Position numbers and translations under genes: made by a program. A stretch of DNA of 64,000 nucleotides from Marivita sp. (GTDB lineage Bacteria; Pseudomonadota; Alphaproteobacteria; Rhodobacterales; Rhodobacteraceae), in contig NZ_JAIPUS010000004.1 in the NCBI RefSeq assembly GCF_020055675.1, forward strand, positions 62,001 to 126,000, written 5' to 3'. Every line of letters begins with the position of its first letter. Within the stretch, counting starts at the first letter, position 1. Below, piece after piece: positions 9,941-18,515 of the stretch. The notes under the pieces are model-generated. The model saw only the letters and a program-made list of their open reading frames with translations. It made no database searches and was not told the origin of the DNA.

Positions 9941-11662
9941 ATGCCGGTACATAACAGCGAGATCGCCACGATTTTCGACCATGTGGCGGATCTTCTGGAA
10001 ATCGAGGACGCCAACAGGTTTCGTGTGCGGGCCTATCGCAACGCGGCCGACACCATCCGCGACCTTGGCCGGTCGTTGGAGGACATGCTGGAGGAAGGCG
10101 CAGACCTGTCGGACCTGCCCGATATAGGTGAAGACCTTGCCGACAAGATCGCCAAGATCGTGCGGACAGGGCAACTGCCGCTTCTGGAAGAGATTTCTGA
10201 CGATGTGCCGGAAGCCATCGTCAAGGCCACGCGCATCCCCGGTATCGGGCCGAAACGCGCGCGGGCGCTGTTCAAGGCGCTGGACCTGTCATCGGTCGAC
10301 GATCTGAGGGACGCGGCCGAGGAGGGTGACATCGCCGAAATCGAAGGGTTTGGCGAGAAGACCCAGACCCGTATCCGCAAGGAGTTGAAAGAGGGCGTGA
10401 TCGAGGACGAGCGGCTGCGGCTGGACGTGGCCGAGGATTTCGCCGCGCCGCTTATGGAGTGGATCCGCAATATCGAGGGCGTTTCGAAAGCCGAGATCGC
10501 CGGTAGCTACCGCCGCCGCAAGGAGACGGTCGGCGATCTGGACATTCTCGTGCAAGGCGAGGATGGCAGCGCGATCATCGACTGCTTCACCGAGTATGAC
10601 GAGGTCGAGGATATCGCGTCAAAGGGCAAGACCCGCTCGACTGTCACGCTGCGATCGGGCCTTCAGGTGGACCTGCGTGTCATCCCGGAACCAAGCTGGG
10701 GTGCCGCGCTCTATTACTTCACCGGCTCGAAGTCGCATAACATCGCCGGGCGCCGGCGCGCGCAGGACCGCGAACTGAAGCTCAATGAATACGGCCTCTT
10801 CGATGGCGAGACGCGAATTGCCGGTGCGACCGAGAAAGAGGTTTATGACGGGATCGACCTGCCTTGGATTCATCCGGTTCTGCGCGAGAGCCGTGGCGAG
10901 ATCGAAGCCGCCGAAAACGGGGAGTTGCCGGAACTTGTCGAATCAGAGGACATCAAGGGCGATCTGCACGCCCACACAACCGCGTCTGACGGCAAGAACA
11001 GTCTGAAAGAAATGGCGCAGGTGGCGCAAGACAAGGGCTATGAATATCTCGCGATCACCGATCACTCGAAAAGCCAGACGCAGGCCGGGGGTCTGAGCGA
11101 GGACGCTTTCCATCGGCAGGTGGATGAAATCGCGGAACTGAATGACGAGTTTCACGGCTTCCGCCTTCTGGCATCCTGCGAAGTCGATATTCTGGAGGAC
11201 GGACGCCTCGATTTTCCAGACAAGCTCCTGGAACGGCTCGACCTTGTTGTTGCGTCGGTCCATTCAAAACTCGACCTGTCCGAAGACAAGCAGACCGAGC
11301 GTCTAATCCGCACCATGGACAACCCGCTGGTGTCGATCATCGGACATCCAACCGGGCGGCAGATCGGGGAACGCAAGGCATTTGCCCTCGACATGGAACA
11401 GGTTCTGGCGGCCGCGAAGGACCGGGGTTGCGTGCTCGAACTCAATGCCAACCCGATCCGTCTTGATCTGAAGGATGTTCATTGCCGGCTGGCAGCAGAG
11501 ACGGGGGTGGATATCGCGATTTCCACCGATGCGCATAGCACCGGTGGGCTGGACAACATGCGCTACGGCATCGACCAGGCCCGGCGCGGCTGGCTTGCGG
11601 CAGAGAATATCGTGAACACCCGCAGTTGGGGTAACCTGTCCAAGATGCTGCGGCGGACCTGA
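9941..11662 (+). CDS. polX: DNA polymerase X with PHP exonuclease domain
   Basis: Family X repair polymerase, 573 aa, the usual bacterial length. Domains in order: N-terminal helix-hairpin-helix lyase-like region (about 1-90), second HhH (IPGIGPKRARALF), nucleotidyltransferase palm with GSYRRRKETVGDLDILV (catalytic Asp pair), and C-terminal PHP domain with metal-binding DLHAHTTASDG and ITDHSKS, which provides 3'-5' exonuclease or AP-endonuclease activity. A GAGGTGGGGT ribosome site precedes the ATG. Together with the ligase it makes a compact base-excision or gap-repair unit. Confidence 0.93.
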   Translation: MPVHNSEIATIFDHVADLLEIEDANRFRVRAYRNAADTIRDLGRSLEDMLEEGADLSDLPDIGEDLADKIAKIVRTGQLPLLEEISDDVPEAIVKATRIPGIGPKRARALFKALDLSSVDDLRDAAEEGDIAEIEGFGEKTQTRIRKELKEGVIEDERLRLDVAEDFAAPLMEWIRNIEGVSKAEIAGSYRRRKETVGDLDILVQGEDGSAIIDCFTEYDEVEDIASKGKTRSTVTLRSGLQVDLRVIPEPSWGAALYYFTGSKSHNIAGRRRAQDRELKLNEYGLFDGETRIAGATEKEVYDGIDLPWIHPVLRESRGEIEAAENGELPELVESEDIKGDLHAHTTASDGKNSLKEMAQVAQDKGYEYLAITDHSKSQTQAGGLSEDAFHRQVDEIAELNDEFHGFRLLASCEVDILEDGRLDFPDKLLERLDLVVASVHSKLDLSEDKQTERLIRTMDNPLVSIIGHPTGRQIGERKAFALDMEQVLAAAKDRGCVLELNANPIRLDLKDVHCRLAAETGVDIAISTDAHSTGGLDNMRYGIDQARRGWLAAENIVNTRSWGNLSKMLRRT

Positions 11663-11978
11663 GGGCGAAGATGGCATGGGTTCGGTCAGCCGCGCGATGT
11701 CCGACAGCCCGTGATTTCGGGCCGCCGCGGCCTCCCTGCATCGCGCCTGGAAATGGACAGAACGTCCTCAAGGGCAAGCCGAAAATTTCCGGCCTCTTGA
11801 CATGGACGGCCCCGACGACCTGACGAATGCAGTGTCCAGATTGGGTCGGGCGACTGTCAGTGACCGTGGCGCAATCGACGGGCGGGCCGATCGCCATTCT
11901 CATAATCGAGAATCAATGAAACTGTTTTGCAATTGACACATAGATGTAACATCCAAGGCCTATTGAAAATTCATTCGG
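11663..11978. promoter_or_regulatory. Intergenic region upstream of phn locus 1
   Basis: About 316 bases between polX and phnF1 with no credible coding frame. AT content rises near 11905-11975, where the candidate Pho box (11933-11950) and palindrome (11969-11984) lie. No clear terminator hairpin was found after polX. Confidence 0.4.
11933..11950 (+). promoter_or_regulatory. Candidate Pho box
   Basis: Two 7-base half-sites, TTGACAC and ATGTAAC, separated by ATAG, give the 11-base period of PhoB sites (CTGTCAT-N4-CTGTCAT). The match is about 4-5 of 7 per half. It lies 29 bases upstream of phnF1 on the coding strand, where phosphate-starvation control of phn genes is expected. Confidence 0.4.
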
Positions 11979-11984
11979 ATGAAT
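11969..11984. promoter_or_regulatory. Palindromic operator candidate, shared with phnC upstream region
   Basis: ATTCATTCGGATGAAT is a near-perfect palindrome and differs at two positions from the element at 18516-18531 upstream of phnC. It overlaps the proposed phnF1 ATG (11979), which suggests either autorepression at the start site or that translation begins at the next in-frame ATG (11991). PhnF1 is the obvious candidate ligand. Confidence 0.5.
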
Positions 11985-12713
11985 AGAGCTATGATAAGAG
12001 ACCGTTGGCGCAACATTCGCGCAGCCATTAAACAGGATATCGAGAGCGGCGTGCTGGAACCAGGTACTAAATTACCCACAGAGCCAGAGCTGGCGCAAGC
12101 CTATGGCGCGGGAAGACACTCGATACGGCGCGCTGTGATCGAGCTGGGCAAAGAGGGCCTGCTGAGCGTCGAACAGGGGCGCGGTACTTTCGTGCAGAGT
12201 CGGCCACGCCTGACGTACACCATCGGCCCACGCACCCGGATGCGGCGCAACATGACCGCACAAGGCGTGGATGTGACCGGCGAAAGACTCTGGGCCGAGA
12301 CCTGCGCGGCGTCACCTCGGATCGCGAAAGCGCTGGCTTTGGACGAAGGCACGGAGGTGATCGCCACCCGCAGGCGTTCCTTTGCGAACGACGTCCCGGT
12401 GTCTTTCGGGACTATTTACCACGAGGCGGCCCGATTCGCGGAATTCTCGGACCGGCGCGAGATCATGGGATCGGTCAGTGCGGTCTATGCGTCTTACGGC
12501 ATCGAGGACTACAAACGTGCCAGTACGCAGATCCATGCGCGGCCGGCCCGCGCCGATGAGGCGCAAATGCTGAACCAACACCCGGATATGCCGGTGATCG
12601 TCGTGCAGGCCATCGATGCGGATCTGGGCGGTGCGCCGATCGCCTATAGCGAGGTGATCTGGTCCGCAGCGCGGGTCACTTTTGACATTTCCAACATGGA
12701 GACCGACCCGTGA
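11979..12713 (+). CDS. phnF: GntR/HutC-family regulator PhnF of phn locus 1
   Basis: Transcriptional regulator, 244 aa, with an N-terminal winged helix (residues about 10-75, with LPTEPELAQAYGAGRHSIRRA and the wing GRGTFV) and a C-terminal UTRA effector domain as in HutC-type GntR proteins. It heads the phn locus 1 genes and overlaps phnG by GTGA (12710-12713). It probably senses a phosphonate or phosphate-ester and controls this locus through the palindromes at 11969 and 18516. The start could be the ATG at 11991. A second PhnF-like gene is at 30535. Confidence 0.85.
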   Translation: MNRAMIRDRWRNIRAAIKQDIESGVLEPGTKLPTEPELAQAYGAGRHSIRRAVIELGKEGLLSVEQGRGTFVQSRPRLTYTIGPRTRMRRNMTAQGVDVTGERLWAETCAASPRIAKALALDEGTEVIATRRRSFANDVPVSFGTIYHEAARFAEFSDRREIMGSVSAVYASYGIEDYKRASTQIHARPARADEAQMLNQHPDMPVIVVQAIDADLGGAPIAYSEVIWSAARVTFDISNMETDP

Positions 12714-13153
12714 CCACTTTGCCCGACACGCTGCCTGGATGGGGCCATGCTGCGCTTCTGACAACGCTGGCGCGCGCCGATGACGCCCGACTGAAAGCCT
12801 TCGCCGAAAACCTGATCCCAGCCTTGCCCGAGGTCGAAGTGTTGGACAACCGCACCGGCCTTGTGATGCTGCCCATGCGTGACACCGCGCAGGGTACCCA
12901 TTTTCACCTTGGTGAAATCCTGATGAGTGAGGCGCGCATCACGGCGGGCGGCCAGGACGGCTACGGGATGCGCCGGGGCCGTGATCTCGAGGCTGCGATG
13001 GCCATGGCGCTGATCGATCTGGCGGTCGCGTTGGGTCTGGCCAAACCGGCCTGCGCCGCCTTTCTTGAAGCGGAATCCGCGGCGCAGGCCGAAACGGATC
13101 GCGAAACGCTGTGCCGGGTCGAGGCGACACGCGTGGATATGGAGACCTTCTGA
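12710..13153 (+). CDS. phnG: C-P lyase core-complex subunit PhnG (divergent copy)
   Basis: Subunit of the PhnGHIJ core (147 aa). The family pattern is visible as FHLGEILMSEARI followed by GYGMRRGRDLEAAMAMALIDLA, the counterpart of the E. coli NLGE..VTR...GY..GRD..HA region. It is clearly more distant from the canonical form than phnG2 in this window. Start is GTG in a 4-base overlap with phnF; the stop overlaps phnH by one base (TGATG). Confidence 0.85.
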   Translation: MTTLPDTLPGWGHAALLTTLARADDARLKAFAENLIPALPEVEVLDNRTGLVMLPMRDTAQGTHFHLGEILMSEARITAGGQDGYGMRRGRDLEAAMAMALIDLAVALGLAKPACAAFLEAESAAQAETDRETLCRVEATRVDMETF

Positions 13154-13689
13154 TGACAGCCCACCCCGCTCCGTCCGAGTTCGAGGCGCGCACCAACGCC
13201 ACCTTCGAGGCGCTCATGTGGGCCCTGTCGCGCCCCGGTTTGACCCGTGATCTGCCCGCACCAGGGCAGGCGGGGATCGTCGAGGCGCTGCTGGACCGCG
13301 AATGTAATGTCCACTGCGCCGACCCTGATCTTGCCCGGATTGCGGCCGCCACCGGTGCCGCTTTGGTGACACAAGAGCAAGCCGATCACCTGTTTCTTGA
13401 CATGCTGCCGGGCGCGGACGCTTTGAGGCAGATCGCCCTGGGATCCGATCTTTATCCGGAAACGGGCGCGACGCTGGTGTGCAACGCACGACTTGGACAG
13501 GGGGCGGCCCTGCGGATAAGCGGTCCGGGCTGCAACGGCGCGGTTGACGTGAAAGTGGCCGGGCTGCCGGATGGCTTCTGGCAAATGCGGGCGCGGTTGA
13601 TGCGCTACCCGATGGGGTTCGAACTCTTCCTTGTGGCGGGTGCGCAGGTTCTGGGCGTACCGCGCTCGAGTCAAGTGGAGGTGATCTGA
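13153..13689 (+). CDS. phnH: C-P lyase core-complex subunit PhnH (divergent copy)
   Basis: PhnH homologue of 178 aa, slightly shorter than E. coli PhnH (194). Residues 8-30 carry the family start (EARTNATFEALMWALSRPG), and the C-terminus has GFWQMRARLMRYPMGFELFLV, where PhnH proteins end with the PLGvDl segment. PhnH stabilises the (PhnGHI)2 core and is needed for phosphonate activation. It is locked in the operon by TGATG overlaps at both ends (13151-13155 and 13687-13691). Confidence 0.82.
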   Translation: MTAHPAPSEFEARTNATFEALMWALSRPGLTRDLPAPGQAGIVEALLDRECNVHCADPDLARIAAATGAALVTQEQADHLFLDMLPGADALRQIALGSDLYPETGATLVCNARLGQGAALRISGPGCNGAVDVKVAGLPDGFWQMRARLMRYPMGFELFLVAGAQVLGVPRSSQVEVI

Positions 13690-14780
13690 TGGCCTATGTG
13701 GCAACCCGGGGCGGAGAGCGGGCGATAGAACAATCCGAGCGCCTGTTCCGGGCCGAGATGGGAGAGATCACGGCCGACCGGGTGGCCGAAATGCGCAAGG
13801 CGCTGCCCTACCTGGTGGACCGGGTGATGGGGGAGGCCTCGCTCTATGACGAGGACCTGGCGGCTTTGGCCCTGGCCCAAACAGGGGGTGAGCTCTATGA
13901 GGCTGTGTTGCTCTTGCGGGCATGGCGCACGACGCAACCCCGCCTGACCGTGGCCGAGCCGGTCACACAGGAAAACCTGTTCACCCATCGCCGCATCTCG
14001 GCGGCGTTCAAGGATATTCCAGGCGGGCAGGTGCTCGGACCGACGTTGGACTATGCGCACCGTATTCTGGCGACCGAGGTGTTGTCGGGTGAGAATTTCC
14101 TGCCGACCCCGGTCGAGCCGGCATCCCGACCTTCCCCTGCGCAGCAGCCGTCTGTCGCCGCATGGCAGGCCGAGAACGACTTGCTGACGGCGCCTGAGCC
14201 AGACACGGCCAGCGGCAACACCATCCCTGACATCACGCGAGAGCCGCTTCTCTTTCCGGCCAAGCGCGCCCATACGCTGCAAAGCCTTGCACGGGCCGAA
14301 ACCGGCGGCGTTCTCGCCTTGGGATACGCCGCGCAGCGGGGCTACGGGCAGAACCATCCGACGGTCAATGAACTCCGTTTGGCCGAAGCCGATATCCGCG
14401 TCCGTCATCCGCGCGGCACCGAATTCAGCGCTGGCCGCGTCAAGGTGAGTCAGGCCGAAGTTGTCTCGAAAAGCGGTTCGGACCTTGGCTTGGGCTATGC
14501 CGCGACCCTTGGCTGGAACGAGGTCAAGGTGATCGCGGCTGCGACGCTGGATTTGAACGCCAAGGGTGCGCCAAAAGGGTCTGCCACCGAGGAGGAATTC
14601 TTCCTCTATCACACCGAAGGCGTCGAAAGCTCGGGCTTCTGCATCCACTTCAAGCTGCCGCACTACGTCACCTTCCAGTCCAGCCTCGATGCCATGCACG
14701 ACGCCAGAGCCAAGAAGGCGGCACAGGCCAAACGCGCCCCCAAGACCGACATTTCCCCACAGGTGGAGTCCGCAGAATGA
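13689..14780 (+). CDS. phnI: C-P lyase core-complex subunit PhnI (divergent copy)
   Basis: PhnI homologue of 363 aa (E. coli 354). In E. coli PhnI is a nucleosidase that, with PhnG, PhnH and PhnL, forms the ribose-triphosphate phosphonate. Seen here: N-terminal VATRGGERAIEQSERLF, a central RRISAAFKDIPGGQVLGPT, LALGYAAQRGYGQNHP, and the C-terminal LYHTEGVESSGFCIHFKLPHY, which keeps the two histidines at the PhnI-PhnJ metal site. Length and motif order are full. Overlaps phnJ as ATGA (14777-14780). Confidence 0.88.
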   Translation: MAYVATRGGERAIEQSERLFRAEMGEITADRVAEMRKALPYLVDRVMGEASLYDEDLAALALAQTGGELYEAVLLLRAWRTTQPRLTVAEPVTQENLFTHRRISAAFKDIPGGQVLGPTLDYAHRILATEVLSGENFLPTPVEPASRPSPAQQPSVAAWQAENDLLTAPEPDTASGNTIPDITREPLLFPAKRAHTLQSLARAETGGVLALGYAAQRGYGQNHPTVNELRLAEADIRVRHPRGTEFSAGRVKVSQAEVVSKSGSDLGLGYAATLGWNEVKVIAAATLDLNAKGAPKGSATEEEFFLYHTEGVESSGFCIHFKLPHYVTFQSSLDAMHDARAKKAAQAKRAPKTDISPQVESAE

Positions 14781-15691
14781 GCCTTGAAACGCTGACAAAG
14801 TCTTGGGAGCCGATGTCCTACGGATTCCTCGATGCCTCCGCCAAACGCGAGATCCGGCGCAAGACGCTCAAGGCCATCGCGGTGCCCGGATGCCAGATCC
14901 CCTATGCCAGCCGCGAGGTGCCCATGGCGCGCGGCTGGGGCACCGGCGGATTGCAGGTCTCCTGTACGCTCATCAACCCGGACATGCGCGTGAAGGTGAT
15001 CGACCAGGGCGCCGATGACAGCGTCAACGCCGCCTCGATCCGCAAGTTTCTGGCGCGGGTGTCGGGCGCACCTGTCACCATGGACACGCTGGAGGCCGAT
15101 CTCATCCAGTCGCGCCACCGCATCCCCGAGGAAAAGCTGCGCGAGGATCAGGTGCTTGTCCTGCAGGTGCCCAACCCCGAACCCCTGCGCCCGGTGCAGC
15201 CAAACATGTCCATCGCCCGGCAAATGCACGCGGATGCGGATTACGGGCGCATGTGGTTGCAGCTCTACGAACAGATCGTGCGCTCGGGCCGGGTGATGCA
15301 GGGGGCCAGCTATCCAAGCCTTGTCAACGGTCGCTTCGTCATGACGCCCTCTCCGATTCCGCGCTGGGACGTGCCCAAGATGGATATGGCGGCGCATCTC
15401 ACGATCCTGTCAGCCGGCCGCGAAAAACGACTGCACGCGGTGCCGCCCTATACACGTGTGGAACCACTGGTCTTTGACGATGTGCCTTTCCGGGTGGAGG
15501 ACCACGGCAGGCTGGTCTGCACCCGTTCGGGCGCGCGGGGGTTCTTCATGAATGAAATCCCGCAGGAGGATGGCACGTCGAGCTTTGAGGTCTCGGACAG
15601 CGAATTGGGTGTCAAGACGATCCACCGCCGCGACGGCGACGCGGCCCGGATCGGCGAGACCTGGTACACTGACGGGGAGATGGCCCAATGA
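14777..15691 (+). CDS. phnJ: PhnJ homologue lacking three of the four catalytic/cluster cysteines
   Basis: Homologue of the radical-SAM C-P lyase PhnJ, 304 aa. The fold-defining parts are present: YGFLDASAKREIRR, GWGTGGLQV, KVIDQGADDSVNAASIRKF, QSRHRIPEEKL and SPIPRWDVPKMD. In E. coli PhnJ, Cys241, Cys244 and Cys266 bind the [4Fe-4S] cluster and Cys272 carries the thiyl radical. Here the matching stretch reads LVCTRSGARG then FEVSDSELGV: only C248 (equivalent to 241) remains, while the others align with Ser, Val and Gly. The glycine that carries the glycyl radical (E. coli Gly32) is kept as G38 but is followed by Cys39 instead of Tyr; Cys63 is the only other cysteine. Canonical C-P bond cleavage is therefore doubtful. 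ATGA overlaps at both ends show it is expressed with its neighbours. Confidence 0.85.
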   Translation: MSLETLTKSWEPMSYGFLDASAKREIRRKTLKAIAVPGCQIPYASREVPMARGWGTGGLQVSCTLINPDMRVKVIDQGADDSVNAASIRKFLARVSGAPVTMDTLEADLIQSRHRIPEEKLREDQVLVLQVPNPEPLRPVQPNMSIARQMHADADYGRMWLQLYEQIVRSGRVMQGASYPSLVNGRFVMTPSPIPRWDVPKMDMAAHLTILSAGREKRLHAVPPYTRVEPLVFDDVPFRVEDHGRLVCTRSGARGFFMNEIPQEDGTSSFEVSDSELGVKTIHRRDGDAARIGETWYTDGEMAQ

Positions 15692-16485
15692 CGCTGACGC
15701 TAGATGCCCCCCGATTTGTCGAGACCAAACCTCTTCTCACGGCGCGCAACCTGTCGAAATCCTATGGCGATGTGCAGGCGCTGCGTGATGTCTCGGCCAC
15801 GGTTTATCCCGGCGAAGTTCTGGGAATCGTGGGCGAAAGCGGGTCGGGAAAGTCCACCTTCCTGCGCTGCCTTAACCTTGAGGAAACCCCGGACGCAGGC
15901 AGTTATTCGCTGGACTTGCCGGATGTGCAGGGCAACCTGTTCGATCTGGACCGTTACGGGCGCCGGATGCTGTGCGCGACGCGGATCGGCATCGTCTATC
16001 AGAACCCGCATCTTGGCCTTTTGATGGGTCATTCCTCATCCGGCAATGTGGCGGAACGTCTTCTGGTTGCGGGCGAACGCCGTTTCGAGGTCTTGCGGGA
16101 CAAGGCGCGCAATGCGCTCGACGCGTCCGAGTTTCCGCTCGACCGCATGGATGCCCCGCCCATCGAGCTGTCGGGCGGCATGCAGCAGCGGGTGCAGCTG
16201 GCCAAGGCCATCGCGCTCGAGCCCGCGCTTTTGCTGTTGGATGAACCCACCACGGGGCTGGACGTCAGCGTGCAGGCGCTGGTGCTGGACACGCTCAAAC
16301 GGCTGCAACAGGAACGCCGGATTACCATGGTCATCGTCAGCCACGATCTTGGCGTGATCCGCACCCTGTCGGATCGCGTGATGGTCATGCGGCGCGGGGC
16401 GGTGGTTGAAGAAGGCCTGGCCGATCAGGTCTTCCAGGATCCGCAACACAGCTACACACAACAATTGGTGCACGCAAAGCTATGA
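15688..16485 (+). CDS. phnK: C-P lyase ABC-type ATPase PhnK
   Basis: Soluble ABC ATPase, 265 aa, that docks on the PhnGHIJ core in E. coli. Complete nucleotide-binding domain: Walker A GESGSGKST, signature LSGGMQQRVQLAKA, Walker B LLLLDEPTTGLDVS, H-loop VSHDLGV. No transmembrane partner, as expected for PhnK. Begins in an ATGA overlap with phnJ; 73 bases separate it from phnL. Unlike PhnJ, its active-site motifs are all intact, so the machine still has a working motor. Confidence 0.9.
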   Translation: MTLTLDAPRFVETKPLLTARNLSKSYGDVQALRDVSATVYPGEVLGIVGESGSGKSTFLRCLNLEETPDAGSYSLDLPDVQGNLFDLDRYGRRMLCATRIGIVYQNPHLGLLMGHSSSGNVAERLLVAGERRFEVLRDKARNALDASEFPLDRMDAPPIELSGGMQQRVQLAKAIALEPALLLLDEPTTGLDVSVQALVLDTLKRLQQERRITMVIVSHDLGVIRTLSDRVMVMRRGAVVEEGLADQVFQDPQHSYTQQLVHAKL

Positions 16486-16558
16486 CACCTGAGCATTTTC
16501 AATCGAAGTGGGAACCGGTTCGATGGCTCGAACATGCGACCACTCAAGGAGCAGGCGA

Positions 16559-17299
16559 ATGACCCCTCAATTCAATCGCGATGCGCCTGTTCTGGAGGTT
16601 CGCAGCCTATCCAAAGGCTTTACCATGCACCACCTGGGTGCGCAGATGGCCGCCTTTGACGATATTTCCTTCCAGCTTCGCGCGGGAGAGTTTCTGCTGC
16701 TCAAGGGACGCAACGGCGCAGGCAAGTCCACGCTCTTGCGCGCGCTTTACAGGTCGTACCTGCCCGGCGGAGGCGAGATCCTGTTTCATTCTTCCCACGG
16801 TGTCATTGATCTGGCCCGCGCGGCGGATGTGGATGTCAGCCTGCTGCGCAAGACGGAAATGGGCTTTGTCACCCAGTTCCTGACCGCGCGGCCCCGCGTC
16901 AGCGCCGAAGCGCTGGTGGCCGAACCCTTGCGCCTGTCGGGCGTGGCGCAGGAAGACGCGCTAGAGCAGGCGCGACACTGGCTTGATGCATTCGGCGTCA
17001 AACGGACGCTTTGGGCGGCCTATCCCACCACTTTCTCGGGAGGGGAACAGCAAAAAGTGAACCTCGCCCGCGCTCTGATCCTGCCACAACGGCTCTTGCT
17101 TCTGGATGAACCGACTGCTTCGCTGGATGCGTCCGCCCGCGCGGCGTTGATCGACCGGCTCTCAGAGTTGAAATCCAGGGGCACAGCGATGGTCGGCGTC
17201 TTCCACCATCCCGGCGACGTTGCGCAACTGATCGACAGCGAAATCGATCTGACCCCGGACGTGAAATCTTTGGAGGAACGCGAAAATGTGGTTGTCTGA
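16559..17299 (+). CDS. phnL: C-P lyase ABC-type ATPase PhnL
   Basis: Second ABC-type subunit, 246 aa; in E. coli PhnL works with PhnGHI to transfer the triphosphoribosyl group from ATP to phosphonate. Walker A KGRNGAGKST, signature FSGGEQQKVNLARAL, Walker [15 protein letters not shown] and H-loop VFHHPGDV are present. The ATG at 16559 follows AAGGAG; an in-frame start 51 bases earlier lacks such a site. The 3' end overlaps phnM by 14 bases. Confidence 0.9.
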   Translation: MTPQFNRDAPVLEVRSLSKGFTMHHLGAQMAAFDDISFQLRAGEFLLLKGRNGAGKSTLLRALYRSYLPGGGEILFHSSHGVIDLARAADVDVSLLRKTEMGFVTQFLTARPRVSAEALVAEPLRLSGVAQEDALEQARHWLDAFGVKRTLWAAYPTTFSGGEQQKVNLARALILPQRLLLLDEPTASLDASARAALIDRLSELKSRGTAMVGVFHHPGDVAQLIDSEIDLTPDVKSLEERENVVV

Positions 17300-18479
17300 T
17301 GTTCGAATTGTCCTGCCGGACCGTGTCATCGAAAACGGGGCGCTTGGTATCAAGGATGGGCTCATCGCGGATATTGCAGAAGCTCCGGTAAAGGATGGCA
17401 TCAGGGCACCTGGCCACACGCTGTATCCCGGGTTCATCGACATGCACGGGGACATGATCGAGCTGGAACTGGAGCCGCGTCCACGGGTCGATTTCCCGAT
17501 GGATGTGGCGGTGGCGCATCTCGATGCACGGCTGGCCGCCTCGGGTGTGACAACCGCTTATGCTGGCGTCTCTTTCTCGCGCAGTGCCAAGGATGGCGAC
17601 CGCCGGTCGTTCGAGCATACCAGCAATATCATCCGCGCCCTGAAGGACAGCCTGAACGGCTTGCGCGTGGATCATCGCATTCACGCACGGTTCGACATGA
17701 CCTATACAGATGCCATTGACGCGCTGGAGGGCTTGCTGGACGCGGGTGCGGTCGATCTCGTCTCGGTGATGGATCATACACCTGGGCAGGGCCAGTACCG
17801 CAACCTCGAAAAGCTGGTGGCCTACCGCGCCCATGGACAAGGCGTTTCCGAAGCGCAGGCGCGCGCCGACATTCAGGCGCGCATGGACGCGGCGATCCCC
17901 CCCGAGCAGCTATTGGAGACCCTCAATGCCGTGTCCAGGCTGTGCCGCGCGCGCGGCATTGCCATGGCCAGCCACGACGATGACACGGTGGAAAAGACCA
18001 ACCTGATGGCAGATATCGGCGCGGTCATCAGCGAGTTTCCAGTGACACTGGAAGCGGCCCGGACCGCCGTGGCACGCGGATTGATGATTGCGATGGGGGC
18101 GCCCAACGCCATGCGGGGGCAAAGCTATTCCGGCAACCTGTCCGCGCGCGCGGCACATGCCGCAGGGCTGCTGCACATACTGGCCGCCGATTACCACCCT
18201 GCCGCGATCCTGCCGGCGATCACGGCGCTGGCACAGCAGGACCCGGACGGGTTGCCGGGAGCGGTCCGTCTTGCATCGGCCAATCCTGCGAAAACGCTTG
18301 GCTTGGCCGATCGCGGCGAGATCTCGATCGGCAAGCTGGCGGACCTGGTCCTTGTCGATCCCAGGGGCTGCGTCGCCACGACTCTGCGCGCTGGGCGGAC
18401 GATCTATTCAAATGGCATGATCGACCTCGCGACCGCCGTTGCCAGCGGGGCTTTTACCAAATTGTCACGGGCAGGTTAA
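17286..18479 (+). CDS. phnM: Amidohydrolase-type PhnM (divergent copy)
   Basis: Homologue of alpha-D-ribose 1-methylphosphonate 5-triphosphate diphosphatase, 397 aa, an amidohydrolase-fold enzyme that removes pyrophosphate from the intermediate. Conserved: MHGDMIELELEPRPRV (H54, D56, first metal ligands), MDHTPGQGQYRN, ASHDDDTVEKT and MGAPNAMRGQSYSGN. The canonical HTDN motif seen in phnM2 is HGDM here, so the substrate side differs. GGAGG precedes the ATG, which lies inside the end of phnL. Confidence 0.87.
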   Translation: MWLSDVRIVLPDRVIENGALGIKDGLIADIAEAPVKDGIRAPGHTLYPGFIDMHGDMIELELEPRPRVDFPMDVAVAHLDARLAASGVTTAYAGVSFSRSAKDGDRRSFEHTSNIIRALKDSLNGLRVDHRIHARFDMTYTDAIDALEGLLDAGAVDLVSVMDHTPGQGQYRNLEKLVAYRAHGQGVSEAQARADIQARMDAAIPPEQLLETLNAVSRLCRARGIAMASHDDDTVEKTNLMADIGAVISEFPVTLEAARTAVARGLMIAMGAPNAMRGQSYSGNLSARAAHAAGLLHILAADYHPAAILPAITALAQQDPDGLPGAVRLASANPAKTLGLADRGEISIGKLADLVLVDPRGCVATTLRAGRTIYSNGMIDLATAVASGAFTKLSRAG

Positions 18480-18490
18480 GCACCTGTAAC
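18462..18490 (+). promoter_or_regulatory. Weak Pho-box-like half-sites at the end of phnM
   Basis: TTGTCAC (18462-18468) and CTGTAAC (18484-18490) resemble the PhoB half-site CTGTCAT and are 22 bases (two 11-base periods) apart. The half-site expected between them (18473-18479) does not match. They could drive phnC separately from the phnF-M operon. Confidence 0.25.
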
Positions 18491-18515
18491 ACACTGCCGC
18501 CAAGTTGCCCCCCAT

